Source: Streptomyces werraensis
GTDB taxonomy: Bacteria > Actinomycetota > Actinomycetes > Streptomycetales > Streptomycetaceae
DNA length: 64,000 nt
Direction: 5' to 3'
Assembly: GCA_014656175.1 (NCBI GenBank)
Contig: BNBX01000010.1
Location: forward strand, 62,001 to 126,000
Part shown: positions 51,542 through 60,712 of the stretch, piece after piece
Position numbering within the stretch: the first letter of the stretch is position 1
Layout of the letters: the number at the start of each line of letters is the position of its first letter
The notes under the pieces: generated by a model
What the model was told of the DNA's origin: nothing
The model's database searches: none
What the model saw: only the letters and a program-made list of their open reading frames with translations
Translations under genes and position numbers: made by a program

Positions 51542-52411
51542 ATGACGGACGACGTCGCAGCCGCCCGGGCCGCCGCCGAGGAGAAGTCGGCCTTCTCCCA
51601 CCCGCCGGTCGATCCGGACGCCACGGCGGCCTACGGCGACGACCCCGACCACGTCGTCGACTTCTGGGCGCCGCGCGGCGGGAGCGGTCCCGCGCCGGTG
51701 GTCGTCGTCCTGCACGGCGGCGCCTGGCGCGCCGCCTACGACCGGCGTCACGTCAGCCCGTTCGCCGCGTTCCTCGCGCACCGCGGCTTCGCCGTGGCCA
51801 GCGTCGAGTACCGGCGCGGCGCGACGCGGGCCGACGGCGGCGACCCGGTGGCCGGGCGCTGGCCCGACACCTTCGACGACGTCGCCGCCGCGGTGGACGC
51901 CCTGCCCGCGCTGATACGCGAACACCTCCCGGCGGGCGACCCGCGCCGCATCGTCCTCACCGGCCACTCCGCGGGCGGACACCTCGCTCTGTGGGCCGCC
52001 GCCCGGCACGTCCTGCCCGCCGGGTCGCCGTGGCGCACCGACGCCCCGGCGCCCCTGCGCGGGGTCGTCGCCCTCGCCCCCATCGCGGACTTCGAGGTCG
52101 CCGACAAGCTCGGCGTGTGCGGCGGCGCCGCCCGCGAACTCCTCGGCGGTGACGACCACTTCGCCGAGCGCAGGCCGCACGCCGACCCGGCGCTGCTGCT
52201 GCCCACCGGCATCGCCACCACCCTCGTCCAGGGCCGCGCCGACATCGACGTCCCGCACGCGGTCGCCGAGTCGTACGCGGACGCGGCGGCGAAGGCCGGC
52301 GAGGTCGTCGGGGTGACGCTGCTGCCGGACGTCGGCCACTTCCCGCTCATCGATCCCGCGGCGGACGCCTGCGCGGTCGTCGCGGAGGAGATCGCCCAGC
52401 TCGCGTGGTGA
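51542..52411 (+). CDS. Alpha/beta hydrolase, probable kynurenine formamidase
   Basis: The protein has 289 residues. The oxyanion motif VVVLHGGAWRAAYDRRH, the nucleophile elbow LTGHSAGGHLALWAAARH and a C-terminal DVGHFPLIDP histidine form a hydrolase/esterase triad. Its position after kynA-kynU suggests it hydrolyses N-formylkynurenine, completing the path to anthranilate. GGTTGGAG precedes the ATG. The substrate is inferred from context only. Confidence 0.85.
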   Translation: MTDDVAAARAAAEEKSAFSHPPVDPDATAAYGDDPDHVVDFWAPRGGSGPAPVVVVLHGGAWRAAYDRRHVSPFAAFLAHRGFAVASVEYRRGATRADGGDPVAGRWPDTFDDVAAAVDALPALIREHLPAGDPRRIVLTGHSAGGHLALWAAARHVLPAGSPWRTDAPAPLRGVVALAPIADFEVADKLGVCGGAARELLGGDDHFAERRPHADPALLLPTGIATTLVQGRADIDVPHAVAESYADAAAKAGEVVGVTLLPDVGHFPLIDPAADACAVVAEEIAQLAW

Positions 52412-52570
52412 GCCCCCACTCCCGCCCGGAGCATGGTCCGTCATACCCCTAGTACCTGAGAGCTACCCCGCGGTTGAGTCCCCCGGTGGGACGCGGGTTA
52501 CGGACCACGCTCCGTAACTTCCTTTCCGGAAACGCCCGATGGACGGGCGGACGGGAAGGAAGCGGCGACG

Positions 52571-53584
52571 ATGGAGCAGGGCGAGCGGGGGACTCCGGGC
52601 ACGGGACCGGACGGGGCGGAGGCCACGGCACACCGCCCGGCGGGCCGGCTGCGGCGTGGGCTGCTCGCCACGCTCGTCGCGGCCGCCGTGGCCGTGCCCC
52701 TCGCCGGCGCCGCCCGCCCGCAGGCGCCGGCCCCGCCGCCCGCCCAGCTCCCGCCCCCGGCCGTCGCAGGACTCGGCGCGACCTACGCCGCCCACCGGGC
52801 CAACGCCGCCGAGGCGGCCCGCACCGCGGCCGGCCACGGGTACCGGGACCGTGGCGCCGTCGAACGCACGCTGGCCGCCCGGCAGTTGCTGTACTTCGAC
52901 GGGCGCGGCGCCGGCCTGGTCACCGAGGTGCTCGGCGATCTCGCGCACGCCGACCGCGTCGCCGTCCTGGTCCCCGGGTCCGACACGGGCATCGACACCT
53001 ACGGCCGTTTCCGCGCCACCGCCGTCGCCCTGCACCAGCGGCTCACACGGGAAGCGCCCGCGGGAGTGCGCACGGCGGTCGTGGCGTGGCTCGGCTACGA
53101 GACACCCGGCACGCTCAGCCCCTCCGTCGCGACGACCGGCCGCGCGGAGGAGGCGGCACCCGAACTGAGGGAGCTCGTGCAGGACTTGCGGTCGGTCGCC
53201 GCCCCTCGCGCCCGCGTCTCCCTGCTCTGCCACTCCTACGGCTCCGTCGTCTGCGCGCGGGCCGCCGCCGGACTCGACGTCGACGACCTGGTGTTCCTCG
53301 GCAGCCCCGGCACCGGCGCGGACACCGCCGCCGATCTGCGCACCCGTGCCCGGGTGTGGGCCGCGCGCGGCGCCGGCGACTGGGTCGAGCACGTCCCGCA
53401 CCTCGACGCCGGCCTGTTCGGCACCACCGTCGGCTTCGGCGCCGACCCCGTGTCGCAGGAGTACGGCGCCCGCGTCTTCGCGGCCGGCGACGGCGGACAC
53501 AGCGACTACTTCGCCCCCGGCTCCCTCTCCCTGGCCAACCTCACCCGGATCGTCCTCGGCCACCCCCAGGAGGTGACCCGATGA
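52571..53584 (+). CDS. DUF1023-type secreted alpha/beta hydrolase
   Basis: The protein has 337 residues. A hydrophobic segment near residues 30-47 (LLATLVAAAVAVPLAGAARP) is a signal or anchor. The DUF1023 core follows with RVAVLVPGSDTGIDTYGRF, LLCHSYGSVVCARAAAGLDV (nucleophile Ser) and GDGGHSDYFAPGSLSL (His). The glycine before the His of the usual GHS elbow is Cys here. It overlaps the acyltransferase gene by 4 bp, starting a four-gene coupled operon. Confidence 0.82.
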   Translation: MEQGERGTPGTGPDGAEATAHRPAGRLRRGLLATLVAAAVAVPLAGAARPQAPAPPPAQLPPPAVAGLGATYAAHRANAAEAARTAAGHGYRDRGAVERTLAARQLLYFDGRGAGLVTEVLGDLAHADRVAVLVPGSDTGIDTYGRFRATAVALHQRLTREAPAGVRTAVVAWLGYETPGTLSPSVATTGRAEEAAPELRELVQDLRSVAAPRARVSLLCHSYGSVVCARAAAGLDVDDLVFLGSPGTGADTAADLRTRARVWAARGAGDWVEHVPHLDAGLFGTTVGFGADPVSQEYGARVFAAGDGGHSDYFAPGSLSLANLTRIVLGHPQEVTR

Positions 53585-54768
53585 CCCGCCTCACCGTCGC
53601 GATACGCGACACCGCCGCCCGCATCGACGCCGCCACCCCCGCCCACCGCGACCGCGCCGTCGACGCCTTGCGGGCCTTCGCCGTCCTCGGCGTGGTCCTC
53701 GGGCACTGGCTGGTCACCGCGCTGGCCGCGGACGGCCGCAGCCTGCGCACCGCCAGCCCGCTGCAGCACATGCCCTGGCTGGCCCCGGTGTCCTGGGCCT
53801 GCCAGACCCTCGCCGTGTTCTTCCTGGTCGGCGGGCACGTCGCGACCCGCTCGTACGCCTCCGCGCGGGAGCGCGGGACGCCGTACCGGCGGTGGCTGCA
53901 CGCCCGGCTGGCGCGGCTGTTCGGCCCGGTCGTCGCCGTCCTCACCCTGTGGACGGCCGTGACGCTCGCGCTGCTGCTGTCCGACGCCGAGTACGGGACC
54001 GTGCGGACGCTGGTGAAGCTGGCGCTGTCCCCGATGTGGTTCCTGCTGGTCTTCGCCGCCCTCACCGCGGCGACCCCGCTGGTCGCCCGGATGCATCCGC
54101 TCTGGCCGCTCGCCGTCGTCCTCCACGTCGACGTCCTCCGCTTCGGCCTCGGCGCCCCCGGCGGACTGGGCTGGCTGAACCTCGCCGCGGGCTGGCTGGT
54201 GCCGTACACGCTGGGCGCGGCGTGGACCCGGGGCGAGCTGAGGGGCCGCAGGCCGGGATGGGTGCTGCTGGGCGGCGGCACGGCGGCGACGGCCGCGCTG
54301 GTCGGATGGGCGGGATATCCGGCCTCGATGGTCGGGGTGCCGGGCGCCGAGGTGTCCAACCTCAACCCGCCGACCCTGGCCGCCGTCACCTTCGGCCTGG
54401 CCCAGTGCGGGCTCGCGCTGCTGCTGCGGGACCGGCTGCGCCACGCGATGCGCCGGCCGGTCGCCTGGGCGGCGGTGGCGTTGGTCAACCTGTCCGCGAT
54501 GACGGTGTTCCTGTGGCACCAGACCGCCCTGATGGCCACCACCGCGGCGCTTCTCCCGGCCGGCCCGCTGCCCGGTCTGCACACCGTCCCGGACGGCCTC
54601 GGCTGGGTCGCCGCCCGGGCGGCGTGGCTGCCCGTCCTCGTCCTCGCCCTCGTGGTGTGCGGGGCGGCGTTCCGGACCTGGGAGCGGGGCGGGGGCGGGC
54701 GGCGGCGGAAGCGGTCCCGGGTGGTCCGCGCCCACCTGCCGATGACCGAGCGCACTCCTCATGTCTAG
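53581..54768 (+). CDS. Acyltransferase-3-type membrane protein
   Basis: The protein has 395 residues with about ten membrane helices. The N-terminal motif RAVDALRAFAVLGVVLGHWL carries the conserved His, and FFLVGGHVATRSYASARERG and YRRWLHARLARLFGPVVAV match the O-acyltransferase family (OafA-like). It would acylate an extracytoplasmic glycan or lipid. It overlaps its neighbours by 4 and 8 bp. Confidence 0.86.
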   Translation: MTRLTVAIRDTAARIDAATPAHRDRAVDALRAFAVLGVVLGHWLVTALAADGRSLRTASPLQHMPWLAPVSWACQTLAVFFLVGGHVATRSYASARERGTPYRRWLHARLARLFGPVVAVLTLWTAVTLALLLSDAEYGTVRTLVKLALSPMWFLLVFAALTAATPLVARMHPLWPLAVVLHVDVLRFGLGAPGGLGWLNLAAGWLVPYTLGAAWTRGELRGRRPGWVLLGGGTAATAALVGWAGYPASMVGVPGAEVSNLNPPTLAAVTFGLAQCGLALLLRDRLRHAMRRPVAWAAVALVNLSAMTVFLWHQTALMATTAALLPAGPLPGLHTVPDGLGWVAARAAWLPVLVLALVVCGAAFRTWERGGGGRRRKRSRVVRAHLPMTERTPHV

Positions 54769-56107
54769 GCTGAACGGCGTGGTGGACACGGGGGTGGAGC
54801 ACATACGGCGGTGGCTGGGCGTCCTGCGCGACGACCTGATGACCGCGCGGGTCGATCCCCTGCCGCCGTCGACATGGCTGCGGTGGCTGCCGCACGGGGT
54901 CGTGTGGATCGTCGGCGTCGTCCTGACCATCGTGGGAGCCGTTCAACTGACTGACCAGGCCGGGCTGGACCTCGGCTACTCCATGCTGCTCGGGGTGGGG
55001 CAGGGCTGTGCGGCCGTCCTCGCGCTGCGGCGGCCGGTGCCGGGGCTGTGGCTGTCGCTCGGCGCCACGCTGGCGATCGCCGTACTGACGCGCCGCATGC
55101 TGATGGCCGGCCAGATCGACGGTTTCGCGTGGCCCTGGACCGCGTGGGCCGTCGTGGCCCACCTGCTCGTGCTGCTGCTGGTCGCCCTGCGCGTGCCCAC
55201 CCGCGTGTCGGTCGAGGCGCTGGTCCTGACAGGGCTGTTCACCTACGCCCTCCAGGGCCTGTGGGGCGCGTGGAATTACACGCCCACCGGCCAGGTCACC
55301 GTTGCGCTGTCAGCCGTCGTGGTCGTCCTCGGCATCGCCCTGCGCGGCCGCCGCGAGGCCCGCGTCGAGCTGGGCCGGCAGGCCACGCTCACCGCCGAGG
55401 AACGCGCCCGCCGCACGCTGCTGGAGGAACGCAGCCGCATCGCCCGCGAGTTGCACGACGTGGTGGCCCACCACATGTCGGTGATCTCCATCCAGGCGCA
55501 GGTCGCCCCGCACCTCGTGCAGGACCCGCCGGACGAGCTCAGGGAGAACCTCGCGGGCATCCGGCAGAACGCCGTCGAGGCGCTCACCGAACTGCGTCGG
55601 GTACTGGACGTGCTGCGCTCCGAGCACCCCGCCGCCGACGACGACCACGACCCGGCCGACGGACGAGCCCCGCACGCCCCGCAGCCCACCCTGGACCGGC
55701 TGGCGGCCCTGGTGGAGAACACCCGCGCCGCCGGACTCACCGTGACCACCGAGGTCACCGGCGCGCGTCGCCCGCTGCCGCCCGGCGTGGAGCTGTCCGC
55801 GTACCGGATCGTGCAGGAGGCGCTGAGCAACGTGCTGCGGCACGCGCCCGGCGCCACCGCGCACGTCACCCTCGCCTACGGGCGGCGCGCCCTGCGGGTG
55901 GAGGTGGTGAACACCGCCCCCACCCGGGAGGCGTCGCCGTCCGCCGGGGCCCGGCACGGGCTGCTCGGCATGCGGGAGCGGGCGGTCATGCTGGGCGGCA
56001 CGCTCACCGCCGGCCCCTGGTCCGGGCGCGGCTACCGCGTCGAGGCCCGCCTCCCCGTGTCCGCACCCTCCGCCACCGACCCCCTTCCCCAGGACGGCAC
56101 CGCATGA
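54761..56107 (+). CDS. NarL-class sensor histidine kinase 1
   Basis: The protein has 448 residues. About five membrane helices lie in the first 190 residues. The HisKA_3 box is ARELHDVVAHHMSVISIQAQ with His near position 231. HATPase boxes: SAYRIVQEALSNVLRHAPGA and HGLLGMRERAVMLGG. No extracytoplasmic sensor domain is visible, so it may sense membrane or envelope state. It overlaps the acyltransferase gene by 8 bp and its regulator by 4 bp. Confidence 0.93.
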   Translation: MSRLNGVVDTGVEHIRRWLGVLRDDLMTARVDPLPPSTWLRWLPHGVVWIVGVVLTIVGAVQLTDQAGLDLGYSMLLGVGQGCAAVLALRRPVPGLWLSLGATLAIAVLTRRMLMAGQIDGFAWPWTAWAVVAHLLVLLLVALRVPTRVSVEALVLTGLFTYALQGLWGAWNYTPTGQVTVALSAVVVVLGIALRGRREARVELGRQATLTAEERARRTLLEERSRIARELHDVVAHHMSVISIQAQVAPHLVQDPPDELRENLAGIRQNAVEALTELRRVLDVLRSEHPAADDDHDPADGRAPHAPQPTLDRLAALVENTRAAGLTVTTEVTGARRPLPPGVELSAYRIVQEALSNVLRHAPGATAHVTLAYGRRALRVEVVNTAPTREASPSAGARHGLLGMRERAVMLGGTLTAGPWSGRGYRVEARLPVSAPSATDPLPQDGTA

Positions 56108-56766
56108 TCCGCGTACTGATCGCCGACGACCAGCAGATGGTCCGGCAGGGCTTCACCGTGCTGCTGAACACGCAGCCCGACATCGAGGTCGTCGGCCAGG
56201 CGGTGAACGGCGTCGAGGCGGTCGACAAGGTCGACGAACTCCCCCCGGACGTCGTCCTGATGGACATCCGCATGCCCGAACTCGGCGGCATCGAGGCCAC
56301 CGCCCGCATCACCGCCGTCCACCCCGAGGTGAAGGTGCTGGTGCTGACCACCTTCGACCTCGACGAGTACGTGTACGAGGCGCTGCGCGCGGGCGCCTCC
56401 GGCTTCCTCCTCAAGGACGCCTCCGCCGAGCAGCTCGCCGAGGCGGTACGGGTGGTGGCCGCCGGGGACGCGCTGCTCGCGCCCGGCGTCACCCGCCGGC
56501 TGATCGCGGAGTTCTCCCGCCTTGACGCGCGGCCCCGCACGCCCCCGCGCCAGAAGGTCGGCGGGCTCACCGAACGGGAGACGGAGGTGCTGGCGCTCAT
56601 CGCGCAGGGCCTGTCCAACGCGGAGATCGCCGTACGGCTGGTGGTGGCCGAGCAGACGGTGAAGACGCACGTCGGCCGGATCCTGGTGAAGCTGGGCCTG
56701 CGCGACCGCACCCAGGCGGCGGTGTTCGCCTACGAGTCGGGGCTGGTGCGTCCCTCCGGTTACTGA
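56104..56766 (+). CDS. NarL-class response regulator 1
   Basis: The protein has 220 residues. The receiver starts MIRVLIADDQQMVRQGFTVL with the phospho-Asp in VVLMDIRMPELGG. The LuxR helix-turn-helix is LTERETEVLALIAQGLSNAE with AEQTVKTHVGRILVKLGL. It is coupled to kinase 1 (ATGA overlap) and ends the hydrolase-acyltransferase-kinase-regulator operon. Confidence 0.94.
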   Translation: MIRVLIADDQQMVRQGFTVLLNTQPDIEVVGQAVNGVEAVDKVDELPPDVVLMDIRMPELGGIEATARITAVHPEVKVLVLTTFDLDEYVYEALRAGASGFLLKDASAEQLAEAVRVVAAGDALLAPGVTRRLIAEFSRLDARPRTPPRQKVGGLTERETEVLALIAQGLSNAEIAVRLVVAEQTVKTHVGRILVKLGLRDRTQAAVFAYESGLVRPSGY

Positions 56767-56881
56767 GCCCGCGCGTACCGTGGCGTAACCCCTCGTGGCC
56801 TGCGTAGTACTTCAGACGGACGCCCCGGAACCCGTCTCAGCGGGGACGACCGGGCTCACCCGCTCGGCCTACCGTGTGAGC

Positions 56882-58228
56882 GTGACCGAGACGACGCACC
56901 AGCAGTCCCCGCGCGCCGGGGACGGTGACCGCAGCCCGGAGTACCGGCTGGCCCAGAACGCCCTCCAGGGGCTGCGCCAGGACCTGTTCCACGACCCCTT
57001 CGCCTACCGCCCGATGGGGCCCCGGCCGGCGGACGGCCCGCTCCTGCGCCGGCTGCCCGGGCGGATGCGCACGGCCGCGGAACGGCTCCCGCACGCGGTG
57101 GTAGGGGCGATCGCGCTGATCACCTTGATGGTCGGCGCCCTCTCCGGAAGCGAGCCGGGCGGCGACGGGCGGGCCCTGCTGGCCGGACTGCTGTGCGCGG
57201 TCCCCGTGGTGGTCACCCTGTCCCGGCCGGTCGGTGCGTTCTGGCTGTCCCTCGCGGCGAGCCCGCTGACCGCGCTGTTCAACGGCGGCGGCGGGGACTG
57301 GCCGTGGATGCCCGGCGCGTTCGTCTCCCACCTCACGGTCCTGGTGGTGGTGGCGCTGCGCACCCGGCCCCGCACCGCTGTGTGGATGTGGGCCGTCACC
57401 GCCGTGTACGCCGTGTTCGGGGACATCGTCTTCGGTGGGTCGTTCTACTACTCCAACGGCGCCCCGATGCTGGTCCTCTCGGCGTTCGCCCTGCTCCTGG
57501 TCTGCCTGTGGCACGTCCGGCACACCGCCCAGCAGGAGGTGACCGCCCAGCAGACCGTCACCGCGCAGGAGCGGTCCCGGCGCACTCTGCTGGAGGAGCG
57601 CACCACGATCGCCCGCGAGCTGCACGACGTGGTGGCCCACCACATGTCGGTGGTCGCCATCCAGGCCGAGGCCGCGCCGTACCGGGTGGAGAACCCGCCG
57701 GAGGAACTGGAGCGCGCCTTCGCCACCATCCGGGAGAACGCCGTCGCCGCCCTCACCGAGCTGCGCCGCATCCTCGGCGTGGTCCGTGCCGAGGACTACG
57801 AGGCCCCCGACGCCCCGCAGCCCACCCTCGCCGACCTGGACGCCCTCCTGGTCAACGTGCGGGACGCCGGGCTGACCGTGGAGAAGGTGGTGACCGGCGC
57901 GGTGCGGGAGCTGCCGCAGGGCGTGGAGCTGTCGGCGTACCGGATCGTGCAGGAGGCGCTGAGCAACAGCCTGCGGCACGCGCCCGGCGCGAGCGCCCGC
58001 GTGGAGATCGGGTACGTCCTCGGCGGTCTCGGGGTGCGGGTCGTCAACGGCCCGATGCCCGAGCCGAGCCTGGTGAAGCCCTCGCCCGGCGCCGGCCACG
58101 GCATCACGGGGATGCGCGAGCGGGTCGCCATGCTGGACGGCGGGATGACCGCCGGTCCCACCGAGGACGGCGGCTACGAGGTCGCGGTGTTCCTGCCGGT
58201 CACCGCGGTGAACGAGGGTGACGCATGA
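56882..58228 (+). CDS. NarL-class sensor histidine kinase 2
   Basis: The protein has 448 residues from the GTG at 56882 (56876 is possible). A disordered start of about 60 residues, then five or so helices, precede the HisKA_3 box ARELHDVVAHHMSVVAIQAE, which differs little from that of kinase 1. HATPase: SAYRIVQEALSNSLRHAPGA and HGITGMRERVAMLDGG. The two systems are evidently tandem paralogues. It overlaps regulator 2 by 4 bp. Confidence 0.92.
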   Translation: MTETTHQQSPRAGDGDRSPEYRLAQNALQGLRQDLFHDPFAYRPMGPRPADGPLLRRLPGRMRTAAERLPHAVVGAIALITLMVGALSGSEPGGDGRALLAGLLCAVPVVVTLSRPVGAFWLSLAASPLTALFNGGGGDWPWMPGAFVSHLTVLVVVALRTRPRTAVWMWAVTAVYAVFGDIVFGGSFYYSNGAPMLVLSAFALLLVCLWHVRHTAQQEVTAQQTVTAQERSRRTLLEERTTIARELHDVVAHHMSVVAIQAEAAPYRVENPPEELERAFATIRENAVAALTELRRILGVVRAEDYEAPDAPQPTLADLDALLVNVRDAGLTVEKVVTGAVRELPQGVELSAYRIVQEALSNSLRHAPGASARVEIGYVLGGLGVRVVNGPMPEPSLVKPSPGAGHGITGMRERVAMLDGGMTAGPTEDGGYEVAVFLPVTAVNEGDA

Positions 58229-58890
58229 CCATTCGCGTGCTGATCGCGGACGACCAGATGATGGTGCGCGAGGGTTTCTCGGTGCTGCTCAACGCGATGC
58301 CGGACATCGAGGTCGTCGGCGAGGCCGTCAACGGCCGGCAGGCGGTCGAGAAGGTCCGCGAACTCGCGCCCGACGTCGTCCTGATGGACATCCGCATGCC
58401 GGAGCTGAACGGCATCGAGGCGACCCGCGAGATCGTCGCCGCGGACGGCGCGGCCAAGGTGCTGGTGCTGACCACCTTCGACCTGGACGAGTACGTCTAC
58501 CAGGCGCTGCGCGCGGGCGCCTCCGGCTTCCTCCTCAAGGACGCCTCCGCCCGCCAGCTCGCCGACGGCGTCCGGGTCGTCGCGGCCGGCGAGGCGCTGC
58601 TCGCCCCGTCGGTCACCCGGCGGCTGATCACCGAGTTCTCCAAGCTGTCCGACGCGCCCCGGGTGCTGCCGTCCGCGCAGGCCGCGTACGGGGACCTCAC
58701 CGAACGCGAGACGGAGGTGCTGGTGCTGATCGCGCAGGGCCTGTCGAACGCGGAGATCGCCGAACGGCTGGTGGTCGCCGAGTCGACGATCAAGACGCAC
58801 GTCAGCCGCATCCTGGTGAAGCTGGGCCTGCGCGACCGCACCCAGGCGGCGGTCTTCGCGTACGAGGCGCGTCTCGTCACGCCGGGCTGA
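58225..58890 (+). CDS. NarL-class response regulator 2
   Basis: The protein has 221 residues. TIRVLIADDQMMVREGFSVL, DVVLMDIRMPELNGIEATRE and the LuxR region LTERETEVLVLIAQGLSNAE with STIKTHVSRILVKLGLRDRT closely follow regulator 1. Identity is high enough that cross-talk between the pairs is a real possibility. The phospho-acceptor Asp is intact. Confidence 0.94.
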   Translation: MTIRVLIADDQMMVREGFSVLLNAMPDIEVVGEAVNGRQAVEKVRELAPDVVLMDIRMPELNGIEATREIVAADGAAKVLVLTTFDLDEYVYQALRAGASGFLLKDASARQLADGVRVVAAGEALLAPSVTRRLITEFSKLSDAPRVLPSAQAAYGDLTERETEVLVLIAQGLSNAEIAERLVVAESTIKTHVSRILVKLGLRDRTQAAVFAYEARLVTPG

Positions 58891-58915
58891 GCCCGCGCGT
58901 CCTAGGGTGGGACGC

Positions 58916-59350
58916 ATGGAACAGCGCATCACCCTGATCACGCTGGGAGTCACCGACCTCGCCCGCTCGAAGGCCTTCTACGAGGCCCTGGGCTGGCGGG
59001 GCCAGGAGGTCCAGGAAACGGTCTTCTTCCAGGCCGGCGGTCTCGGACTGGTCCTGTGGGGCCGGGACAACCTCGCGCGGGACTGCGGCCTGGAGCCGGG
59101 GACGCCGGGCGGGTTCGGCGGCATCGTCCTCGCGCACAACGTCCGCTCCGACGCGGAGGTCGACGAGCTGCTCGCGGCGGCCGACCTGGCCGGGGGCACG
59201 GTCACCAGGCGGGCCGTGTTCAACGAGATCGGCTTCTACTCCGGCGTCTTCACCGACCCCGACGGCCACGCCTGGGAGGTCGCCCACAACCCCGGCTTCC
59301 CGCTCGCCGAGGACGGCACGGTCACCCTCCCCGACTTCGGCGCCGCCTGA
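58916..59350 (+). CDS. VOC-superfamily (glyoxalase-like) protein
   Basis: The protein has 144 residues. ITLGVTDLARSKAFYEALGW and YSGVFTDPDGHAWEVAHNPG are the paired VOC beta-alpha-beta motifs with metal-ligand candidates. The reaction is unknown. TAGGGT at 58903-58908 lies seven bases before the ATG, and there is no ribosome-binding site, so a leaderless transcript is likely. Confidence 0.87.
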   Translation: MEQRITLITLGVTDLARSKAFYEALGWRGQEVQETVFFQAGGLGLVLWGRDNLARDCGLEPGTPGGFGGIVLAHNVRSDAEVDELLAAADLAGGTVTRRAVFNEIGFYSGVFTDPDGHAWEVAHNPGFPLAEDGTVTLPDFGAA

Positions 59351-59368
59351 CGGACCGCCCGGCACCCC

Positions 59369-59398
59369 TGGTCAGAGGCCGGGGCTGCGGTCTACCGT
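59369..59398 (+). promoter_or_regulatory. Candidate leaderless promoter of the P450 gene
   Basis: TGGTCA (59369-59374) and TACCGT (59393-59398) are 18 bp apart, and the ATG follows after six bases. The -35 is a weak match. The start codon lacks a clear Shine-Dalgarno sequence. Confidence 0.5.
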
Positions 59399-59404
59399 CC
59401 GTCC

Positions 59405-60625
59405 ATGGCAGCTCCTCGCGACCTCGCTTTCGACCCGTGGGACCCCGCGTTCCTCGCCGACCCGTACCCCGCCTACGCCGAGCTGCGGGAGCAGGGCCGG
59501 GTGCGGTACTTCGAGCCGACCGGCCAGTGGCTGGTCGCCCACCACGCGGACGTCTCGGCGCTGCTGCGCGACCGGCGCCTGGGACGGACCTACCTGCACC
59601 GGTTCAGCCACGAGGAGTTCGGCCGCACCCCGCCCCCGCCGGAGCACGAGCCGTTCCACACGCTCAACGACCACGGCATGCTCGATCTCGAACCGCCGGA
59701 CCACACCCGCATCCGCCGCCTGGTGTCCAAGGCGTTCACCCCGCGCACGGTCGAGCGCCTCAAGCCGTACGTGCGCCGGCTCGCGGACGACCTGGTGGCG
59801 GGGCTCGTCGAGGCGGGCGGCGGCGACCTGCTGCGGGACGTCGCCGAGCCGCTGCCGGTCGCGGTGATCGCGGAGATGCTGGGCATCCCGGAGTCCGACC
59901 GCGCGCCGCTGCGCCCCTGGTCGGCGGACATCTGCGGCATGTACGAGCTCAACCCGGGCGAGGAGGCCGCCGCGAGGGCGGTCCGCGCGTCGGTCGAGTT
60001 CTCGGACTACCTGCGCGACCTGATCGCCGAACGCCGCAAGAACCCCGGCGACGACCTGATCTCCGGCCTGATCGCCGCCCACGACGAGGGCGACCGGCTC
60101 ACCGAGCAGGAGATGATCTCCACCTGCGTGCTGCTGCTGAACGCGGGCCACGAGGCGACCGTGAACTCCACGGTCAACGGCTGGTGGGCGCTGTTCCGCC
60201 ACCCCGACCAGCTCGCCGCCCTGCGCGCCGACCACTCCCTGGTCCCCACCGCGGTGGAGGAGCTGATGCGCTACGACACCCCTCTCCAGCTCTTCGAGCG
60301 CTGGGTGCTGGACGAGATCGAGATCGACGGCCAGGTCATCCCGCGCGGCGCGGAGATCGCGATGCTGTTCGGCTCCGCCAACCACGACCCGGCCGTCTTC
60401 GCCGACCCGTCCCGCCTGGACCTGACCCGCCGCGACAACCCCCACATCTCCTTCAGCGCCGGCATCCACTACTGCATCGGCGCCCCGCTGGCCCGCATCG
60501 AACTGGCCGCCTCGATGACGTCCCTCCTGGAACGCGCCCCCACCCTCCGCCTGGCCGCGGAACCCGTCCGCAAGCCGAACTTCGTGATCCGGGGCCTGGA
60601 GGGGCTGGCCGTGGAACTGGGGTGA
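59405..60625 (+). CDS. Cytochrome P450
   Basis: The protein has 406 residues of the bacterial soluble class. I-helix AGHEATVN (oxygen-activating Thr present), the ExxR motif in VEELMRYDTPLQLFERW and the haem-binding Cys in SFSAGIHYCIGAPLAR (about residue 357) are all present. No ferredoxin or reductase gene is adjacent, so it must use shared partners. The substrate is unknown. Confidence 0.95.
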   Translation: MAAPRDLAFDPWDPAFLADPYPAYAELREQGRVRYFEPTGQWLVAHHADVSALLRDRRLGRTYLHRFSHEEFGRTPPPPEHEPFHTLNDHGMLDLEPPDHTRIRRLVSKAFTPRTVERLKPYVRRLADDLVAGLVEAGGGDLLRDVAEPLPVAVIAEMLGIPESDRAPLRPWSADICGMYELNPGEEAAARAVRASVEFSDYLRDLIAERRKNPGDDLISGLIAAHDEGDRLTEQEMISTCVLLLNAGHEATVNSTVNGWWALFRHPDQLAALRADHSLVPTAVEELMRYDTPLQLFERWVLDEIEIDGQVIPRGAEIAMLFGSANHDPAVFADPSRLDLTRRDNPHISFSAGIHYCIGAPLARIELAASMTSLLERAPTLRLAAEPVRKPNFVIRGLEGLAVELG

Positions 60626-60712
60626 TCACCCGTTCGGCTGATCACCGGCTCATTCCTGCCGAGGTACGTGCGTGGCTCGTCAAGCTGGTGTCCGCCTGCG
60701 GAGGGAGGCACC

